Below are positions 60,021 to 64,000 of a stretch of 64,000 nucleotides of DNA, one piece after another; position 1 is the stretch's first letter; each line of letters opens with the position of its first letter. Source of the stretch: E44-bin32 sp034430615 (GTDB taxonomy: Bacteria > Chloroflexota > Anaerolineae > Anaerolineales > E44-bin32); assembly GCA_034430615.1 (NCBI GenBank), contig DAOUEJ010000204.1, forward strand, positions 20,536 through 84,535, in the 5' to 3' direction. A program made the position numbers and the translations under genes. Below the pieces are notes generated by a model, which was not told where the DNA came from, searched no databases, and saw only the letters and a program-made list of their open reading frames with translations.

Positions 60021-61148
60021 TTAGATCGTGAACTTCCCGTCCTTGTAGAAAACATCACCGTCTACGCGCATCTCTGAGTCAGATGTCATGTCGCAGACCA
60101 TGTCCCAGTGGATGGCGGACTTGTTCACCGAACCCGTCTCCGGGTAGCCGGCGCCGAGCGCCATGTGGATTGTGCCGCCCAGTTTCTCATCGAAGAGGAT
60201 GTTCTTGGTGTAGTTCTTGACGCCGTAATTAAGACCGATAGCGAACTCGCCCAGGCTGCGGGCTCCGTCGTCGGCATCGAGCATCGCCTCCAGGAAGGCC
60301 TGGTTCTTGCCGGCCCGAGCCTCGACCACGCGCCCTGCCTTGAAGACCAGCTTCACATCGTCGACTTCGTTGCCGCGATAGACGGCCGGGTACGAAAAGC
60401 GCACCTGTCCCTCGACCGAATCCTCGACTGGCCCGGTGAAGATCTCACCATCTGGCATGTTGTGATCGCCGTAGGCATTGACGAATGTACGCCCGTCGAT
60501 CGAGAGCTTGAGCTCACAGGCGGGGCCGCTGACCTCGATCAGCTTCTTTCCGGCCAGCGCCTGGACGTAGTGCTCCTGCTCGACTTGCAGCCCGGCCCAG
60601 TATGCGAGCGGATCCTCCTGTGGGTCCTGAACGTGGCAGGCACCGAAGACGAAGGCTTCAAACTCGTCCAGGTTCATATCCGAGTCCTGGGCGAAAGCCT
60701 GAGTCGGGAAGAGCGTGGTGAGCCACTTGAATTGCTTCGTCGCCCCACGCCGGAATTGGACCGCGGTCACGGCGCCGGCTACTTTCTCGCGCCGGGCAAG
60801 TTTGGCCTTGTCGCAGCCCATGAGCAGCTTCGAGTTGGAGACCGAGTGGATGCGGATGCGCGATTCGAACTGCTCGTAGACCAAGTCGTAGAACGTGGCC
60901 GGGTAGTCGAGCTGACCATCGTTGGCGTACTGCAGGAAGACATCGTCGACCCCGGTCATCGTCGTTTGGCCGGCGAGCGAGATGAAGGTATGCGGGTGGC
61001 CGCCGGCGAGCAGGATCTCACGGAACAGAGCACGCACAAGCGCCTCAGCCGGTGGTTCAGCCTCGATCAGCACCCGGTCGTCGGGCTGGATGCGGGTCGA
61101 ATGGTGTACAAGCACCTGCGCCATGCGGTCGACGCGTGGATCGTTCAT
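60021..61148 (-). CDS. M29 family aminopeptidase (AmpS/PepS-like)
   Basis: 375 residues. The C-terminal metal-binding part is recognisable: VYRGNEVDDVKLVF, SLGEFAIGLNYGV, GTIHMALGAGYPETG and SAIHWDMVCDM contain the Glu, His and Asp ligands of M29 enzymes. They are dimeric cocatalytic metallo-aminopeptidases active on small peptides. GAGGTG lies 5 bases before the ATG. It leads a two-gene unit with the pentaheme cytochrome, an unexpected partner. Confidence 0.88.
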   Translation of the reverse strand: MNDPRVDRMAQVLVHHSTRIQPDDRVLIEAEPPAEALVRALFREILLAGGHPHTFISLAGQTTMTGVDDVFLQYANDGQLDYPATFYDLVYEQFESRIRIHSVSNSKLLMGCDKAKLARREKVAGAVTAVQFRRGATKQFKWLTTLFPTQAFAQDSDMNLDEFEAFVFGACHVQDPQEDPLAYWAGLQVEQEHYVQALAGKKLIEVSGPACELKLSIDGRTFVNAYGDHNMPDGEIFTGPVEDSVEGQVRFSYPAVYRGNEVDDVKLVFKAGRVVEARAGKNQAFLEAMLDADDGARSLGEFAIGLNYGVKNYTKNILFDEKLGGTIHMALGAGYPETGSVNKSAIHWDMVCDMTSDSEMRVDGDVFYKDGKFTI

Positions 61149-61577
61149 GGGGACACCTCGGGAGGAGTGGGATACGTGCAGTTGAGGCTCCCATTGTACC
61201 GCAGCGTGGGGCCAGGGTGCGATTGTCGCGGGGGCGGGAAGAATTCGAATTGGATCAGGTCTGTCTCAGGGGGACCGCCGCCACTTCGATCTCTTCACAA
61301 TCCATCCCCGTCTCGGCAGACTCCAGCGTTCTGAAGCCAGATATGCACCGATTCGACCGGAAATGGGGTTCTTATACGTAAACAGTCACGAGATAAGCCA
61401 TATGGCGGTTCAGGTGCCTCGCCCTCCCGACTGCGGCGACTGGTCAGACCGCACATGATTTAACTCGCAACCTCATCGGCGGTATTCCATGCTGAAGCAA
61501 CAAACCGAGCGGAAGAGGCGTGGACCCCGGGGTGGCCCGGACCACCTCCCAATCCCAGGATCCACACGCTCGACCTG
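61149..61577. other. Gene-free gap with a possible promoter for the aminopeptidase
   Basis: No gene is seen. Reading leftward, TACAAT at 61198-61193 is a good -10 box about 45 bases before the aminopeptidase ATG; no clear -35 accompanies it. The rest of the gap shows no strong repeat. Confidence 0.4.
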
Positions 61578-61751
61578 CTAAAGGTCCTTTAGAAGAGTTG
61601 CCAACACCAGTAAAACGAGCCCGGCTGTAACAAGCCAGAACGAGTACTCGCCAAGACCAGCGATTGTGCCGGTGTGGCCGAGAAGCCCAAGAACGCCAAG
61701 GCCAATCGCGATCCACCAGGTAACGACTTTTGGAGCAGAAAGGTTTCTCAT
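61578..61751 (-). CDS. Small two-helix membrane protein
   Basis: 57 residues. Two hydrophobic segments (WWIAIGLGVLGLLGHTG and FWLVTAGLVLLVLATLL) are separated by a short loop; ends with KDL. AAAGGAG lies 5 bases before the ATG, which favours this start over a longer frame to 61841. Similar orphan proteins are common in Chloroflexota; function unknown. Confidence 0.65.
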   Translation of the reverse strand: MRNLSAPKVVTWWIAIGLGVLGLLGHTGTIAGLGEYSFWLVTAGLVLLVLATLLKDL

Positions 61752-61889
61752 CACATCTCCTTTGATAGCGATCTCTCTTAAAGCGGAGTCCGACGTTCGG
61801 TCCGGGTGTGGCAGGGTCGGACAGCCTGCGGGCGGTGTCATATGCTGCGCTAACAGGCCGACGCTTGCCGGTCCGATAGACCCGGCTAT

Positions 61890-62168
61890 CTAGGCTTGGC
61901 TCTTAGCCTCGGCCTCGAGCTGATCCAGACGGGTGTAGTAATCGTGAATCTCCTTCAGGTGCGCCCATGCGATCTTACCCGTAAGCAGCAGGTCGTCCTT
62001 CGTCACGTCAGTCTCCGGATCTCTGGCGCCGTGTTCGAGTTCGACCTCGAGACCGTGTCGAAACTGCTCAAGGTCAATTTGCGCCCAGTCGAGCCCGAGC
62101 GACGCGCCGATCGTGCGCGCTTCCCTCGCTGTGATCTTTCGATTGTCACTTATCTTGACCTCATGCAT
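61890..62168 (-). CDS. DUF5661 family protein
   Basis: 92 residues. ITAREARTIGASLGLDWAQI, DLEQFRHGLEVELEHGARD and TGKIAWAHLKEIHDYYTRLD match the DUF5661 pattern closely. The function is unknown; phage and bacterial members exist. It is highly charged and helical. It lies 45 bases after the next leftward gene. Confidence 0.8.
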   Translation of the reverse strand: MHEVKISDNRKITAREARTIGASLGLDWAQIDLEQFRHGLEVELEHGARDPETDVTKDDLLLTGKIAWAHLKEIHDYYTRLDQLEAEAKSQA

Positions 62169-62212
62169 CCATTTACATCTGCGTCAGGGTGTTGGCGATG
62201 GCCCAGCTCACG

Positions 62213-62593
62213 CTACCTCGGAATGCTTTTTCGCACTTTGGCTGCGATCTGCCGATCGCTCATTTTGTCCACCGTTTCAACGGCCAGGACACGCTCCTTG
62301 AGTCCCGCGCGCTCAAGACGTCGGGCCAGCTCTTCTTTGGCTTCGCCCGGACCAAAGATCAAGATCGTGTCCGCACCGCGCAGGACGGCGATGATGCTGT
62401 CATAGTAGCGGTTTAGACGGGTCCAGAACTCGCGGTCGCGCATGTCTTGCGTCGAGCCGTCCCCGGAACCCGTGCCCTCCTTCCCTCGGGTAGATTTCTC
62501 GATGTTTGAGGGTATCTCGTGCATCTCCTCCCCGCGGTTGGTGACGATGACCATCACGTCCTTGTGGTGATCAATCCACACACCTACATGCAT
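62213..62593 (-). CDS. eRF1-fold/host-attachment-like protein
   Basis: 126 residues. HVGVWIDHHKDVMVIV opens the domain and ADTILIFGPGEAKEELARRL, then VLAVETVDKMSDRQIAAKV closes it, with FGPGEAK and the acidic TVDKM segment typical of a small group related to the eRF1 domain-3/VLRF1/host-attachment superfamily. The central 30 residues (STRGKEGTGSGDGS) are a flexible linker. Role unknown, perhaps ribosome-linked. The ribosome binding site AAGGAG is 13 bases upstream, rather far. Confidence 0.6.
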   Translation of the reverse strand: MHVGVWIDHHKDVMVIVTNRGEEMHEIPSNIEKSTRGKEGTGSGDGSTQDMRDREFWTRLNRYYDSIIAVLRGADTILIFGPGEAKEELARRLERAGLKERVLAVETVDKMSDRQIAAKVRKSIPR

Positions 62594-62640
62594 ATTTACA
62601 GGAATTCTCCTTTTCCCCTTTAATAGCGGCGTTAAAAGCA

Positions 62641-62937
62641 TCAGCGCCGGCGCTCCGCTGCGTCGATCCTCGTGAAATCGATGTACCCGCGCTGAACGTC
62701 GAGCGATGTCAACTTCACACGGATGCGATCGCCGACATCTGCTCCATCAAACCCACGAACCAGCTTACCTTCAACCGGGACATCGAGCAGCCGGACCCAT
62801 GTGCCTTTCCCGGAAGCGCCGGTGACGATCGAATCAAATATTTTCTTCGTGGCATTTGACCCTTCTTCCTTGTCTGATCCTAACTTCACATCTGGATCAG
62901 TTTTTGGGGGGCAGATCAACTTGATCGAAGAGTTCAA
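62641..62937 (-). pseudogene. C-terminal fragment of an RNB-family ribonuclease (S1-like domain)
   Basis: The 98-codon frame reads VTGASGKGTWVRLLDVPVEG, then KLVRGFDGADVGDRIRVKL and DVQRGYIDFTRID, which is the closing S1-like domain of RNB (RNase II/R-like) proteins. The several-hundred-residue nuclease part is missing and no ATG lies before the conserved part (only TTG or GTG). It is probably debris, although a free S1-like RNA-binding protein is possible. Confidence 0.6.
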
Positions 62938-63044
62938 TGCGCCTATCCTGAATCCGGCACGTGAAGTTAGAGGCGTAAGAAGGGGAAAAGGCGGACCGCA
63001 TAAGCGAGATGAACTTACGTCATCTGAGGTTCGCTCTGTCTTAG

Positions 63045-63399
63045 CCCTATGTAATTACTTTCTTCAAGGACAGCTCCGCCACCAACAGCTTGCCTGCACT
63101 GTGCCGCAGGCACACGTGAGCTGGTCGAGTTCTGTACGCAGTTCTTTGACTTCTTAGCTGGTAGCCTGACGCTGGGTGTTTCCGGCCAGTCGCTGCTTCC
63201 CGGCTTCCAGGAATTCCTTCGACCACTTGTAGTACGAATTCTGGTTGATTCCCTCCCGGCGACACAATTCTGCGATCGTCAGGTCACCCCGCAAACCCTC
63301 GATCACGATGCGGATTTTCTCTTCGGCGCTGTATTTCTTGCGGGTGTTACGGCGGATGTTCTTTACCGTGGCTTCTGTAGTAGATTTCTTCTCGGCCAT
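63045..63399 (-). mobile_element. IS3-family transposase OrfA remnant
   Basis: The intact 81-codon part reads RKKYSAEEKIRIVIEGLRG, then TIAELCRREGINQNSYYKWS and KEFLEAGKQRLAG, the helix-turn-helix of IS3 OrfA. After QATS a TAA replaces the expected Asp/Glu codon; EVKELRTELDQL continues in the same frame beyond it, and KLLVAELSLKKVI follows in another frame, so at least one nonsense and one frameshift have occurred. No OrfB or inverted ends are visible. Confidence 0.8.
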
Positions 63400-63452
63400 G
63401 CGTGTCTCCTTTGTGGTGTTAACCGTCTTTTGGCCGAAAAGTCTCTATTTGT

Positions 63453-63746
63453 TTGAGCCCTATTTCTGTCTCACGGGTTCTGACACGCTACACTACCCTC
63501 TCTCCCTGTGCCACCCAAGCGCTCGTCCAGAGTTCCAATCAGCCGCCTGTCCCCGGCCTTGATTTGACTGAGCGCGAGGTTCTTGTCCTAATGCTTGAGG
63601 GGCTGAATAATACTCAAATTGCAGAAAAACTCACCGTAAGTCCTTCCACGATCAAATCTCACGTCAGCAGTATTCTCTCCAAACTCGGAGTTACCACCCG
63701 GACAGAAGCAGTGACCCTGGCTTTCAGACATAAACTCGTGTCCTGA
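63453..63746 (+). pseudogene. LuxR-type HTH domain, response regulator without receiver
   Basis: The last ~65 residues, LDLTEREVLVLMLEGLNNTQ, then IAEKLTVSPSTIKSHVSSIL and SKLGVTTRTEAVTLA, are a complete NarL/FixJ-type helix-turn-helix. The receiver domain that normally precedes it is absent; upstream sequence is non-coding-like and abuts the IS3 remnant. The only start in reach is a TTG at 63453 without a ribosome binding site. Probably a beheaded gene, though single-domain LuxR regulators do exist. Confidence 0.6.
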
Positions 63747-63864
63747 GCCTCTAATAAAGATCCCCCAAGTGGCGGAGGATAAGACTCCCCAGTTATCAGA
63801 TGTGGCCCGGGAGTGTTTATCGTACGATGATATTGAAGCCTAAAACACCTAAAAGGAGAGGAAC

Positions 63865-64000
63865 ATGAGCCTATTTACTGATATCTTTGACAAAATCCTT
63901 GGAAAGGTCAAAGGTCTGGTTCCCGGCGCTAATACCATATCAGATGTTGACCTTAGCGCTGAACTTGACAGGCTGGCTGAGGGTAAGGGAATTAATTGGA
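63865..64000 (+). CDS. DUF3597-like protein, 5' part only
   Basis: The first 45 codons read MSLFTDIFDKILGKVKG and, later, ISDVDLSAELDRLAEGKGI, then NW at the edge. DUF3597 proteins have the same plan, with a short N-terminal helix and a C-terminal LDxLAxxKGxxLNWRxSIVDL core, so the gene should continue for about 60-80 codons outside the window. AAAGGAGAGG lies 5 bases before the ATG. Confidence 0.7.
   Translation, partial: MSLFTDIFDKILGKVKGLVPGANTISDVDLSAELDRLAEGKGINW

Noticed and set aside
60108..61334. A 408-codon plus-strand frame opposite the aminopeptidase
   Set aside because: The M29 motifs on the minus strand are decisive and the plus-strand translation has no family resemblance.

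Overview
The window is about 64 kb of GC-rich bacterial chromosome with no rRNA, tRNA or CRISPR array that I can see. The gene content points to Chloroflexota, most likely an Anaerolineae-type genome. This is an inference from the repertoire: an Agl23-like glycosyltransferase fused to NHL repeats, F420-type oxidoreductases (LLM family and Ddn-like), a fused MetV-MetF, a TGS-domain GTPase, many short lipoproteins with Thr/Pro-rich linkers, and abundant GGAGT...ACTCC double-hairpin repeats. No ribosomal or marker gene is present to prove it.

Layout. 1-16 kb: mostly single genes on the plus strand (peptidase MA-like protein, Agl23-NHL protein, GNATs, lipoproteins, CAT-like acetyltransferase, VOC, Ddn-like, HEAT, alpha/beta hydrolase), with a leftward membrane protein/XRE regulator pair at 7.0-7.8 kb that has a clear promoter and operator. 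16-30 kb: GH38-like glycosidase, LPG-synthase-like flippase plus GT4, dodecin, AlkA-like glycosylase, a frameshifted MerR/TipA regulator, acyltransferase, LLM oxidoreductase, MFS exporter and TGS GTPase. 30-34.7 kb: MsrA, a decayed DUF6958-like gene, cupin, a 12-TM DUF1624-like protein, then three tandem copies of a ~177-bp MITE-like repeat. 34.7-39 kb (minus): an ABC-2 export operon headed by a regulator in which a catalytically dead ABC ATPase is joined to a LytTR DNA-binding domain. 39-48 kb (plus): an M50-like protein without its catalytic Glu, then a molybdenum hydroxylase (FAD subunit plus fused FeS/Mo subunit), an HdrC-like protein, a CooC-like ATPase, MetV-MetF and a homocysteine methyltransferase. 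48-55.5 kb (minus): UspA, then hypA-hypB-hypF-hypC-hypD-[RAYT transposase]-hypE, a NiFe-hydrogenase maturation cluster without hydrogenase subunits in view. 55.7-57.5 kb: an ABC-2 transporter. 57.5-61.2 kb (minus): a membrane-anchored cytochrome c, then an M29 aminopeptidase followed by a pentaheme cytochrome lipoprotein. 61.5-64 kb: small proteins and gene debris (RNB/S1 fragment, IS3 orfA remnant, beheaded LuxR regulator) and the start of a DUF3597 gene.

How it may fit together: the MetV-MetF, methyltransferase, CooC-like and molybdenum hydroxylase genes, beside a complete hyp set, suggest an anaerobic or facultative metabolism using one-carbon units and hydrogen. The key enzymes (CO dehydrogenase, hydrogenase) are not in the window. 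The best candidates for unusual biology are the dead-ABC/LytTR regulator next to its paralogue, the molybdenum hydroxylase/HdrC-like/CooC-like/MetVF neighbourhood, and the double-hairpin repeat family next to a RAYT transposase.
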